Made by a program: the position numbers and the translations under genes. Of a DNA stretch of 64,000 nt, positions 12,001 through 24,000 are shown in pieces. Positions within the stretch are counted from its first letter, which is position 1; the number at the start of each line of letters is the position of its first letter. The DNA lies in contig NZ_CP134062.1 in the NCBI RefSeq assembly GCF_031583025.1, positions 186,001 to 250,000 of the forward strand, read 5' to 3'. Below the pieces are notes generated by a model. That model had not been told where the DNA came from and did not search any database. It saw only the letters and a program-made list of their open reading frames with translations. This DNA is from Mycobacterium sp. Z3061. GTDB lineage: Bacteria > Actinomycetota > Actinomycetes > Mycobacteriales > Mycobacteriaceae.

Positions 12001-15000
12001 TGTATATCGCCGGCGCCGGGGTGGGCGTGGGCTACCTGGGCCGGGCCGGGTTGACCGCCTCGCGGTTTGTGCCATGCCCGTTCGCCGGCGCCGGAGCGCG
12101 GATGTATCGCAGCGGGGATCTGGTGCGCTGGCGTGCTGATGGGCAGCTCGATTACCTGGGGCGCGCTGATGAGCAGGTCAAGATCCGCGGCTACCGCATC
12201 GAACTGGGCGAGGTCCGCGCCGCCCTGGCCGGGCTGGCCGGGGTGGAGCAGGCCGCAGTCATCGCCCGCGAGGACCGCCCCGGGGATCAGCGCCTGGTGG
12301 GCTATGTCACCGGGACGGTGGAGCCGGCGGTGTTGCGCACCACCCTGGCCGAGCGGTTGCCGGGCTATATGGTTCCGGCCGCGGTAATAGTGCTCGACGC
12401 GTTGCCGCTGACCCCCAACGGCAAACTCGACATCCGCGCGCTGCCCGCCCCCGACTACACAGACAGCGACCACTACCGCGCCCCGGTCACCCAGACCGAG
12501 GAGATCCTGGCCGGCATCTACGCCCAGATACTCGGACTCGAACGAGTCGGCGTCGACGACTCCTTCTTCGAACTCGGCGGGGATTCACTGTCGGCGATGC
12601 GCCTGATTGCGGCGGTCAACACGGCCGTGGATGGCGGTGTGTCGGTGCGTGCGGTGTTTGAGGCGCCCACGGTGGCGGGGTTGGCGGCCCGCATTGGTGT
12701 GGGTGGGGGTGGGTTGGCGCCGTTGGTGGCGGTGCAGCGGCCCGCGGTGGTGCCGTTGTCGTTTGCCCAGTCCCGGTTGTGGTTCTTGGACCAGTTGCAG
12801 GGGCCGTCGCCGGTTTACAACATCCCGGTGGCGCTGCGGCTGAGCGGGCGGTTGGATACCGAGGCGCTGGGCGTCGCGCTGGCCGATGTGGTGGCCCGAC
12901 ACGAGAGTCTGCGCACGCTGTTCGAAGCGGTCGAGGGAACACCTCGACAGGTAATTGTCCCGGTCGAGCGAGTTGATTTCGGCTGGCAGATCGTTGATGT
13001 CAGCGATTGCCCGGGAGACCGGGTGACGGAGGCCATCGACGCTGCGATGCGTCATAGCTTCGACCTGGCGACCGAGATCCCCTTGCGGGCGCAGCTGCTT
13101 CGCCTGGCCGATGACGAGCATGTGCTCATTGCTGTTGCCCACCACGTCGCCGCCGACGGGTGGTCGGTCTCCCCGCTGGTACGCGATCTGGGAGTGGCCT
13201 ATGCCAGCAGGTGTGCCGGACACGCGCCGGGGTGGGCGCCGTTGGCGGTGCAGTATGCCGATTACACGGTGTGGCAGCGGGCGCAGCTCGGTGAGGTGGG
13301 CGACCCCGGCAGCCGTATCGCGGCTCAGTTGGGGTATTGGGAGCAGGTGTTGGCGGGGTTGCCTGAGCGGGTGGCGCTGCCTACGGATCGGCCGTATCCG
13401 GCGGTGGCTGATTACCGTGGTGCGCGGGTGGGGATCGACTGGCCGCCGGAGCTGCAGCGGCAGGTTCGTGATCTGGCCCGTGAGCATCATGTGACCAGTT
13501 TTATGGTGATGCAGGCGGGGTTGGCGGTGTTGCTGGCCACCTTGAGTGGCAGCACTGATGTGGCGGTGGGGTTCCCGATCGCTGGGCGCCGCGATCCGGC
13601 TTTGGAGGAGTTGGTCGGGTTTTTCGTCAACACCTTGGTGTTGCGGGTGGATCTGGCTGGTGATCCCAGCGTGGCGGAGTTGCTGGGCCAGGTGCGTCAG
13701 CGCAGTGTGGCTGCTTTTGACAACCAGGATGTGCCTTTCGAGTTGCTGGTGGAGCGGCTCAATCCGGCGCGTTCGTTGGCGCATCATCCGCTGGTTCAGG
13801 TGGTGTTGTCCTGGCACAACCTGCCCGGTCAGACCGACCCGGTGGAGTTGGGGGAGGTGGAGCTGACGCCGGTGCCGGTCGAGGCCGGTACCGCCCGCAC
13901 GGATCTGGATTTCTTCCTCGATGAGCGTTGGGATGAGGCCGGTGCGCCCGCGGGGATCGGTGGGGTGGTGGAGTTTCGCACCGATGTGTTCGACGCGGCC
14001 AGCATCGAAGTGCTGGTGGAGCGGTTGCGGCGGGTGTTGGTGGCGATGGCCGCCGATCCCACCGCGCGGCTGTCCTGCATTGATGTGCTCGATGAGGCTG
14101 AACACGGCCGCCTGGATCGGCTCGGCCACCGCGGCGTGCTGACCGCACCCGTATCCCCACCGACATCGGTCCCGGCGGTGTTCGCCGCGCAGGCCGCGCG
14201 CGCCCCGCAGGCGGTGGCGATCAGCTGCCAAGGCCACACCATGACCTACCGCGACCTCGACCAGGCCGCTAACCGGTTGGCGCACCTGCTGGCCGACCAC
14301 GGCGCACGCCCCGGACAGTATGTGGCGCTGCTGTTTTCGCGGTCGGCCGAGGCGGTCGTGGCGATGCTGGCGGTCCTTAAGACCGGGGCGGCCTACCTGC
14401 CGATCGATCCGGGGCTGCCCGACGCGCGGGTCGGGTTCATGCTCGCCGATGCCGCCCCGGTGGCCGCGGCCACCACCATTGGGTTGGCTGATCGACTCGA
14501 CGGGTTCGAGGGGGCGGTGATCGATGTCGCCGATCCCCGCGTCGATGCCCAGTCCAGCGCCGCTTTGCCGGGCCCGGCTGCTGAGGATGTGGCGTATCTG
14601 ATCTACACCTCGGGCAGTACTGGGGTGCCCAAGGGGGTGGCGATCACCCACCGCAACGTTGTCGAGTTCATCGGCTCCCTCAAGGATGCAGATTTCGGCC
14701 CGGGACCGGGGCAGGTGTGGGCGCAGGGGCATTCGTTGAGCTTTGACGCCTCGGTGGAGGAGATCTGGGGCGCGCTGCTCGGGGGTGGTCGGTTGGTGGT
14801 GGTGGCTGAGGAGGTGGCCCGCTCCCCGCAGGATTTGCATGCCCTGTTAGTGGATGAGCGGGTCGATGTGTTGAGTCAGACCCCGTCGGCTTTGGGTGTG
14901 TTGTCTGCTTCGGGGTTGGGGTCGGTGGCGGTGCTGGTGGCTGGTGAGCCCTGCCCGCCCGAGCTGGTGGATCGGTGGGCGCCGGGGCGGGTGATGGTCA

Positions 15001-18000
15001 ACGCCTACGGCCCGACCGAGACCACGGTGTGTGCGACGCGCAGCGCGGCGCTGGCGGCGGGGTCGGGGGTCCCGCCGATCGGGTCGCCGATTTCACCAGC
15101 GGCGGTGTTTGTGCTGGATCGGTGGTTGCGTCCGGTGCCGGTGGGGGTGGTCGGGGAGTTGTATATCGCCGGCGCTGGGGTGGGTCTGGGGTATTGGCGG
15201 CGGGCGGGGTTGAGCGGGTCGCGGTTTGTGGCGTGCCCGTTCGCCGGCGCCGGAACGCGGATGTATCGCAGCGGGGATCTGGTGCGCTGGCGTGCTGATG
15301 GGCAGCTCGATTACCTGGGGCGCGCTGATGAGCAGGTCAAGATCCGCGGCTACCGCATCGAATGCGGCGAAGTCCGCGCCGCCCTGGCCGGGCTGGCCGG
15401 GGTGGATGCCGCGGTGGTGATTGCCCGCGAGGACCGCCCCGGCGATCAGCGCCTGGTCGGTTACGTCACCGCGACGGCCACCGGGGCGGTGGAGCCGGCG
15501 GCGTTGCGGGCGGCGCTGGCTGAGCGGCTGCCCGACTATATGGTGCCGGTGGCGGTGGTGGTGCTCGACGCGTTGCCGCTGACCCCGACCGGCAAACTCG
15601 ACACCGGTGCGCTGCCGGCCCCTGAGTACCGAGACGGTGAGCGGTATCGCGCCCCGGCCACCCAGGTCGAGGAGATCCTGGCCGGTATTTATGCCCGTGT
15701 TCTGGGTGTGGAGCGGGTCGGGGTTGATGACTCCTTCACCGTGCTGGGTGGGGATTCGTTGTCGGCGATGCGCTTGATCGTGGCGGTCAACAAGGCCTGC
15801 AACGCTGACCTTGGGGTGCGTGCGGTGTTCGAAACGCCCACGGTCGCGGGGTTGGCGGCCCGGATTGGTGTGGGTGGGGGTGGGTTGGCGCCGTTGGTGG
15901 CGGTGCAGCGGCCGGCGGTGGTGCCGTTGTCGTTTGCTCAGTCTCGGTTGTGGTTCCTGGGGCAGTTGCAGGGCCCGTCGGCGGTTTACAACCTGCCGGT
16001 GGCGGTGCGGCTGAACGGCCGGGTGGATACCGGGGCGCTGGGTGTCGCGCTGGCTGATGTGGTGGCCCGGCACGAGAGTTTGCGCACCCTGTTCCCCGCA
16101 CCGCAGGGCATACCTCAGCAGCAGGTGGTGCCTGTCGAGGCGGCCGATGTCGGCTGGCAGGTCATCGACGCGACCGGCTGGCCGGCCGGGCGGTTGGGTG
16201 AGGCGATCGCCGCGGTGGCCGCTCACGGGTTCGACCTGGCGGCCGAGATCCCGCTGCGGGCACAGTTGTTGCGCCTGGGCGAGGAGGAGTACGTGTTGGT
16301 GGCGGTGGCCCATCACATCGCCGCCGACGGGTTGTCGATCCCTCCGCTGCTGCGCGATCTGAGCATCGCCTATAGCGCCCGCTGTGCCGGACACGCCCCG
16401 GGGTGGGCGCCGCTGGCGGTGCAGTACGCCGATTACACGCTGTGGCAGCGGGCGCAGTTCGGGGATCTGGAGGACCCCGGCAGCCGTATCGCGACCCAGC
16501 TGGGCTACTGGCAGCAGACCCTGGCCGGGCTGCCTGAGCGGCTGGCGCTGCCCACCGACCGGCCCTATCCGCCGGTCGCCGACTATCGCGGCGCCAGCCT
16601 AAAGGTCCATTGGCCGCCCGAGCTGCAAGTGCAGGTTCGTGACCTGGCCCGCGAGCATCATGCGACCAGTTTCATGGTGATCCAGGCCGGGTTGGCGGTG
16701 TTGCTGGCCACCTTGAGTGGCAGCACTGATGTGGCGGTGGGGTTCCCGATCGCCGGGCGCCGCGACCCGGCTCTGGATGAGGTGGTCGGGTTTTTCGTCA
16801 ACACCCTGGTCCTGCGGGTCGATGTGGCCGGTGATCCCAGTGTTGGTGAGTTGTTGGCCCGGGTGCAAACGCAGAGCCTGGCCGCCTACGACCACCAGGA
16901 TGTGCCGTTTGAGTTGCTGGTGGAGCGGCTGCACCCGGCCCGGTCGCTGGCTCATCACCCGCTGATCCAGGTGATGCTGGCCTGGCAGAACCTCGCCGAC
17001 CCCACCCACCACCTCGCTCCCGGACTGGCGTTGGGGGACCTGCAGCTCACCGCGCTGCCGGTCGACACCCACACCGCCCGCATGGACCTGGTGTTCTCAC
17101 TAGCCGAACACTTCAGCCCCACCGGTGAACCCGCCGGGATCGGCGGGGCGGTGGAATTCCGCACCGACGTCTATGACACCGAAAGCATCCAAACCCTGAT
17201 CCAGCGCCTGCACCGAGTGCTGGTGGCGATGACCACCGACCCCACCGCGCGGCTGTCCTGCATCGATCTGCTCGATGAGGCCGAACACACCCGCCTCGAT
17301 CTACTCGGCCACCGCGGCGTGCTGACCGCACCCGCACCCCCACCGACATCGATCCCGGCGCTGTTCGCCGCGCAAGCCGAACGCGCCCCGCAAGCGGTGG
17401 CGATCAGCTGCCAAGGCCACACCATGACCTACCGCGACCTTGACCAGGCCGCTAACCGGTTGGCCCACCTGCTGGCCGACCACGGCGCACGCCCCGGACA
17501 GTACGTGGCGCTGCTGCTTCCGCGCTCAGCGCAAGCGATCGTGGCGATCCTGGCCGTCCTGAAAACCGGGGCGGCCTACCTACCCATCGACCCCACCCTG
17601 CCCGCGGCCCGGATCCGGTTCATGCTCACCGACACCACCCCAATCGCCGCGCTCACCTCGGCGGCCCTGCGGTCACGGCTGACCGGATCAGACCTGGCCG
17701 TGGTCGATGTCGAGGACTCTCGCATCAGGGACTGCCCCGCCACGGGCCTGCCAGCACCGGCACCGTCAGACATCGCCTACCTGATCTACACCTCAGGCAC
17801 CACCGGCAACCCCAAAGCCGTAGCCATCACCCACCACAACATCACCCGGCTGTTCGACTCACTGGACCTCGGCCTACCGCTGGCACCAGGACAAGTGTGG
17901 ACGCACTGCCATTCCCTGGCCTTCGACTACTCGGTGTGGGAGATCTGGGCCGCGCTGCTGCACGGCGGTCGGCTGGTGGTGATCTCCGAAGAAGTGGCCT

Positions 18001-21000
18001 CCTCCCCGCAGCAGATGCACGAGATATTGGTCGCCGAACGGGTCAGCGTGCTCAGCCAGACCCCCTCGGCGGTGGGCATGCTCTCCCCTCAGGATCTGGA
18101 GTCGACGGCGTTGGTTGTCGCCGCTGAACCCTGTCCGGCCGACGTGGTCGACCGCTGGTCGCCGGGGCGGGTGATGGTCAACGCCTACGGCCCGACCGAG
18201 ACCACCGTGTACGCGTCGATGAGCGCGCCACTGGCACCGGGGTCGGGCGCCCCCCCGATCGGAGCCCCGGTGCCGGGGGCGGCGTTGTTCGTACTCGACG
18301 GCCGGTTGCGTCCGGTGCCGGTGGGGGTGGTCGGGGAGTTGTATATCGCCGGCGCTGGGGTGGGTCTGGGGTATTGGCGGCGGGCGGGGTTGAGCGGGTC
18401 GCGGTTTGTGGCGTGCCCGTTCGCCGGCGCCGGAACGCGGATGTATCGCAGCGGGGATCTGGTGCGCTGGCGTGCTGATGGGCAGCTCGATTACCTGGGG
18501 CGCGCTGATGAGCAGGTCAAGATCCGCGGCTACCGCATCGAGTGCGGCGAGGTCCGGTCCGCCCTGGCCGGGCTGGCCGGGGTGGAGCAGGCCGCGGTCA
18601 TCGCCCGCGAGGACCGCCCCGGCGATCAGCGCCTGGTGGGCTATGTCACCGGGACGGTGGAGCCGGCGGTGTTGCGCACCACCCTGGCCGAGCGGTTGCC
18701 GGGCTATATGGTTCCCGCGGCGGTGGTGGTGCTCGACGCGTTGCCGTTGACGGTCAACGGCAAACTCGACACCCGTGCGCTGCCGGCCCCCGACTACACA
18801 GACAGCGACCACTACCGCGCCCCGGTCACCCAGGCCGAGGAGATCCTGGCTGGTATCTATGCCCAGGTGTTGGGGCTGGAGCGGGTGGGGGTTGATGATT
18901 CGTTTTTCGATTTGGGTGGGGACAGCATTGCGGCGATGCGCCTGATTGCGGCGGTCAACACGGCCGTGGATGGCGGTGTGTCGGTGCGTGCGGTGTTTGA
19001 GGCGCCCACGGTGGCGGGGTTGGCGGCCCGTATTGGTGTGGGTGGGGGTGGGTTGGCGCCGTTGGTGGCGGTGCGGCGGCCGGCGGTGGTGCCGTTGTCG
19101 TTTGCCCAGTCCCGGTTGTGGTTCTTGGAGCAGTTGCAGGGGCCGTCGCCGGTTTACAACATCCCGGCGGCGGTGCGGCTGAGCGGGCGGGTGGATGCCG
19201 GCGCGCTGGGTGCGGCGCTGGCTGATGTGGTGGCCCGGCAGGAGAGTCTGCGCACTGTGTTCCCTTCCCCCGAGGGAATACCCCAGCAGTTGCTGGTGGC
19301 GCCGGAAGCGGCTGATTTTGGTTGGCAGGTTGTTGATGCTGTCGGTTGGTCGGCGGAGCGGTTGGGTGGGGCGATCGCCGCGGTGGCCGGTCATGGGTTT
19401 GATCTGGCGGCTGAGGTTCCGTTGCGGGCGCAGCTGTTCCGGCTTGCCGAGGATGAGCTGGTGTTGGTGGTGGTGGTCCATCACATCGCCGCTGATGGCT
19501 GGTCGATTGCCCCGCTGCTGCGCGATCTGAGCACCGCCTATAGCGCCCGGTGTGCCGGACACGCGCCGGGGTGGGCGCCGTTGGCGGTGCAGTATGCCGA
19601 TTACACGGTGTGGCAGCGGGCGCAGCTCGGTGAGGTGGGCGACCCCGGCAGCCGTATCGCGGCTCAGTTGGGGTATTGGGAGCAGGTGTTGGCGGGGTTG
19701 CCTGAGCGGGTGGCGCTGCCTACGGATCGGCCGTATCCGGCGGTGGCTGATTACCGTGGTGCGCGGGTGGGGATCGACTGGCCGCCGGAGCTGCAGCGGC
19801 AGGTTCGTGATCTGGCCCGTGAGCATCATGTGACCAGTTTTATGGTGATGCAGGCGGGGTTGGCGGTGTTGCTGGCCACCTTGAGTGGCAGCACTGATGT
19901 GGCGGTGGGGTTCCCGATCGCTGGGCGCCGCGATCCGGCTTTGGAGGAGTTGGTCGGGTTTTTCGTCAACACCTTGGTGTTGCGGGTGGATCTGGCTGGT
20001 GATCCCAGCGTGGCGGAGTTGCTGGGCCAGGTGCGTCAGCGCAGTGTGGCTGCTTTTGACAACCAGGATGTGCCTTTCGAGTTGCTGGTGGAGCGGCTCA
20101 ATCCGGCGCGTTCGTTGGCGCATCATCCGCTGGTTCAGGTGGTGTTGTCCTGGCACAACCTGCCCGGTCAGACCGACCCGGTGGAGTTGGGGGAGGTGGA
20201 GCTGACGCCGGTGCCGGTCGAGGCCGGTACCGCCCGCACGGATCTGGATTTCTTCCTCGATGAGCGCTGGGATGAGGCCGGTGCGCCCGCGGGGATCGGT
20301 GGGGTGGTGGAGTTTCGCACCGATGTGTTCGACGCGGCCAGCATCGAAGTGCTGGTGGAGCGGTTGCGGCGGGTGTTGGTGGCGATGGCCGCCGATCCCA
20401 CCGCGCGGCTGTCCTGCATCGATCTGCTCGATGAGGCCGAACACGGCCGCCTGGATCGGCTCGGCCACCGCGGCGTGCTGACCGCACCCGTATCCCCACC
20501 GACATCGGTCCCGGCGCTGTTCGCCGCGCAGGCCGCGCGCGCCCCGCAGGCGGTGGCGATCAGCTGCCAAGGCCACACCATGACCTACCGCGACCTCGAC
20601 CAGGCCGCTAACCGGTTGGCGCACCTGCTGGCCGACCACGGCGCACGCCCCGGACAGTATGTGGCGCTGCTGTTTTCGCGGTCGACCGAGGCGGTCGTGG
20701 CGATGCTGGCGGTCCTTAAGACCGGGGCGGCCTACCTGCCGATCGATCCGGGGCTGCCCGACGCGCGGATCGGGTTCATGCTCGCCGACGCCGCCCCGGT
20801 CGCCGCGGCCACCACCATTGGGTTGGCTGATCGACTCGACGGGTTCGAGGGGGCGGTGATCGATGTCGCCGATCCCCGCATCGATGCCCAGTCCAGCGCC
20901 GCTTTGCCGGGCCCGGCTGCTGAGGATGTGGCGTATCTGATCTACACCTCGGGCAGTACTGGGGTGCCCAAGGGGGTGGCGATCACCCACCGCAACGTTG

Positions 21001-24000
21001 TCGAGTTCATCGGCTCCCTCAAGGATGCAGATTTCGGCCCGGGACCGGGGCAGGTGTGGGCGCAGGGGCATTCGTTGAGCTTTGACGCCTCGGTGGAGGA
21101 GATCTGGGGCGCGCTGCTCGGGGGTGGTCGGTTGGTGGTGGTGGCTGAGGAGGTGGCCCGCTCCCCGCAGGATTTGCATGCCCTGTTAGTGGATGAGCGG
21201 GTCGATGTGTTGAGTCAGACCCCGTCGGCTTTGGGTGTGTTGTCTGCTTCGGGGTTGGGGTCGGTGGCGGTGCTGGTGGCTGGTGAGCCCTGCCCGCCCG
21301 AGCTGGTGGATCGGTGGGCGCCGGGGCGGGTGATGGTCAACGCCTACGGCCCGACCGAGACCACGGTGTGTGCGACGCGCAGCGCGGCGCTGGCGGCGGG
21401 GTCGGGGGTCCCGCCGATCGGGTCGCCGATTTCACCAGCGGCGGTGTTTGTGCTGGATCGGTGGTTGCGTCCGGTGCCGGTGGGGGTGGTCGGGGAGTTG
21501 TATATCGCCGGCGCTGGGGTGGGTCTGGGGTATTGGCGGCGGGCGGGGTTGAGCGGGTCGCGGTTTGTGGCGTGCCCGTTCGCCGGCGCCGGAACGCGGA
21601 TGTATCGCAGCGGGGATCTGGTGCGCTGGCGTGCTGATGGGCAGCTCGATTACCTGGGGCGCGCTGATGAGCAGGTCAAGATCCGCGGCTACCGCATCGA
21701 ATGCGGCGAAGTCCGCGCCGCCCTGGCCGGGCTGGCCGGGGTGGATGCCGCGGTGGTGATTGCCCGCGAGGACCGCCCCGGCGATCAGCGCCTGGTCGGT
21801 TACGTCACCGCGACGGCCACCGGGGCGGTGGAGCCGGCGGCGTTGCGGGCGGCGCTGGCTGAGCGGCTGCCCGACTATATGGTGCCGGTGGCGGTGGTGG
21901 TGCTCGACGCGTTGCCGCTGACCCCGACCGGCAAACTCGACACCGGTGCGCTGCCGGCCCCTGAGTACCGAGACGGTGAGCGGTATCGCGCCCCGGCCAC
22001 CCAGGTCGAGGAGATCCTGGCCGGTATTTATGCCCGTGTTCTGGGTGTGGAGCGGGTCGGGGTTGATGACTCCTTCACCGTGCTGGGTGGGGATTCGTTG
22101 TCGGCGATGCGCTTGATCGTGGCGGTCAACAAGGCCTGCAACGCTGACCTTGGGGTGCGTGCGGTGTTCGAAACGCCCACGGTCGCGGGGTTGGCGGCCC
22201 GGATTGGTGTGGGTGGGGGTGGGTTGGCGCCGTTGGTGGCGGTGCAGCGGCCGGCGGTGGTGCCGTTGTCGTTTGCTCAGTCTCGGTTGTGGTTCCTGGG
22301 GCAGTTGCAGGGCCCGTCGGCGGTTTACAACCTGCCGGTGGCGGTGCGGCTGAACGGCCGGGTGGATACCGGGGCGCTGGGTGTCGCGCTGGCTGATGTG
22401 GTGGCCCGGCACGAGAGTTTGCGCACCCTGTTCCCCGCACCGCAGGGCATACCTCAGCAGCAGGTGGTGCCTGTCGAGGCGGCCGATGTCGGCTGGCAGG
22501 TCATCGACGCGACCGGCTGGCCGGCCGGGCGGTTGGGTGAGGCGATCGCCGCGGTGGCCGCTCACGGGTTCGACCTGGCGGCCGAGATCCCGCTGCGGGC
22601 ACAGTTGTTGCGCCTGGGCGAGGAGGAGTACGTGTTGGTGGCGGTGGCCCATCACATCGCCGCCGACGGGTTGTCGATCCCTCCGCTGCTGCGCGATCTG
22701 AGCATCGCCTATAGCGCCCGCTGTGCCGGACACGCCCCGGGGTGGGCGCCGCTGGCGGTGCAGTACGCCGATTACACGCTGTGGCAGCGGGCGCAGTTCG
22801 GGGATCTGGAGGACCCCGGCAGCCGTATCGCGACCCAGCTGGGCTACTGGCAGCAGACCCTGGCCGGGCTGCCTGAGCGGCTGGCGCTGCCCACCGACCG
22901 GCCCTATCCGCCGGTCGCCGACTATCGCGGCGCCAGCCTAAAGGTCCATTGGCCGCCCGAGCTGCAAGTGCAGGTTCGTGACCTGGCCCGCGAGCATCAT
23001 GCGACCAGTTTCATGGTGATCCAGGCCGGGTTGGCGGTGTTGCTGGCCACCTTGAGTGGCAGCACTGATGTGGCGGTGGGGTTCCCGATCGCCGGGCGCC
23101 GCGACCCGGCTCTGGATGAGGTGGTCGGGTTTTTCGTCAACACCCTGGTCCTGCGGGTCGATGTGGCCGGTGATCCCAGCGTGGCGGAGTTGCTGGCCCG
23201 GGTGCAAACGCAGAGCCTGGCCGCCTACGACCACCAGGATGTGCCGTTTGAGTTGCTGGTGGAGCGGCTGCACCCGGCCCGGTCGCTGGCCCATCACCCG
23301 CTGGTTCAGGTGATGCTGGCCTGGCAGAACCTCGCCGACCCCACCCAGCACCTCGCTCCCGGACTGGCGTTGGGGGATCTGCAGGTCACCGCGCTGCCGG
23401 TCGACACCCACACCGCCCGCATGGACCTGGTGTTCTCACTAGCCGAACACTGGGGCGAGGACGGACAGCCCGCGGGGATCGGCGGCACGGTGGAGTTCCG
23501 CACCGACGTCTATGACACCGAAAGCATCCAAACCCTGATCCAGCGCCTGCACCGAGTGCTGGTGGCGATGACCACCGACCCCACCGCGCGGCTGTCCTGC
23601 ATCGATCTGCTCGATGAGGCCGAACACACCCGCCTCGATCTACTCGGCCACCGCAGCGTGCTGACCGCACCCGCACCCCCACCGACATCGATCCCGGCGC
23701 TGTTCGCCGCGCAAGCCGAACGCGCCCCGCAAGCGGTGGCGATCAGCTGCCAAGGCCACACCATGACCTACCGCGACCTCGACCAGGCCGCTAACCGGTT
23801 GGCCCACCTGCTGGCCGACCACGGCGCACGCCCCGGACAGTATGTGGCGCTGCTGCTTCCGCGCTCAGCGCAAGCGATCGTGGCGATCCTGGCCGTCCTG
23901 AAAACCGGGGCGGCCTACCTACCCATCGACCCCACCCTGCCCGCGGCCCGGATCCGGTTCATGCTCACCGACACCACCCCAATCGCCGCGCTCACCTCGG

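Larger units (their letters stand above)
5635..18303 (+). repeat. 12,669-bp tetramodular tandem repeat, copy 1
   Basis: The unit runs from the middle of the M2 A domain through M3, M4, M5 and the specificity half of M6. Module starts are offset by exactly 12,669 bp between copies (6369/19038/31707; 9540/22209/34878; 12699/25368; 15870/28539). Large blocks look identical by eye. Confidence 0.9.

Noticed and set aside
17874..21179. Very long antisense open frame (1101 codons), repeated at 30543-33848, with similar antisense frames throughout 2163-35402
   Set aside because: The translations are His/Gln/Arg/Pro-rich and repeat with the NRPS modules. They are by-products of high-GC codon use opposite the NRPS frame, with no ribosome sites or domains.
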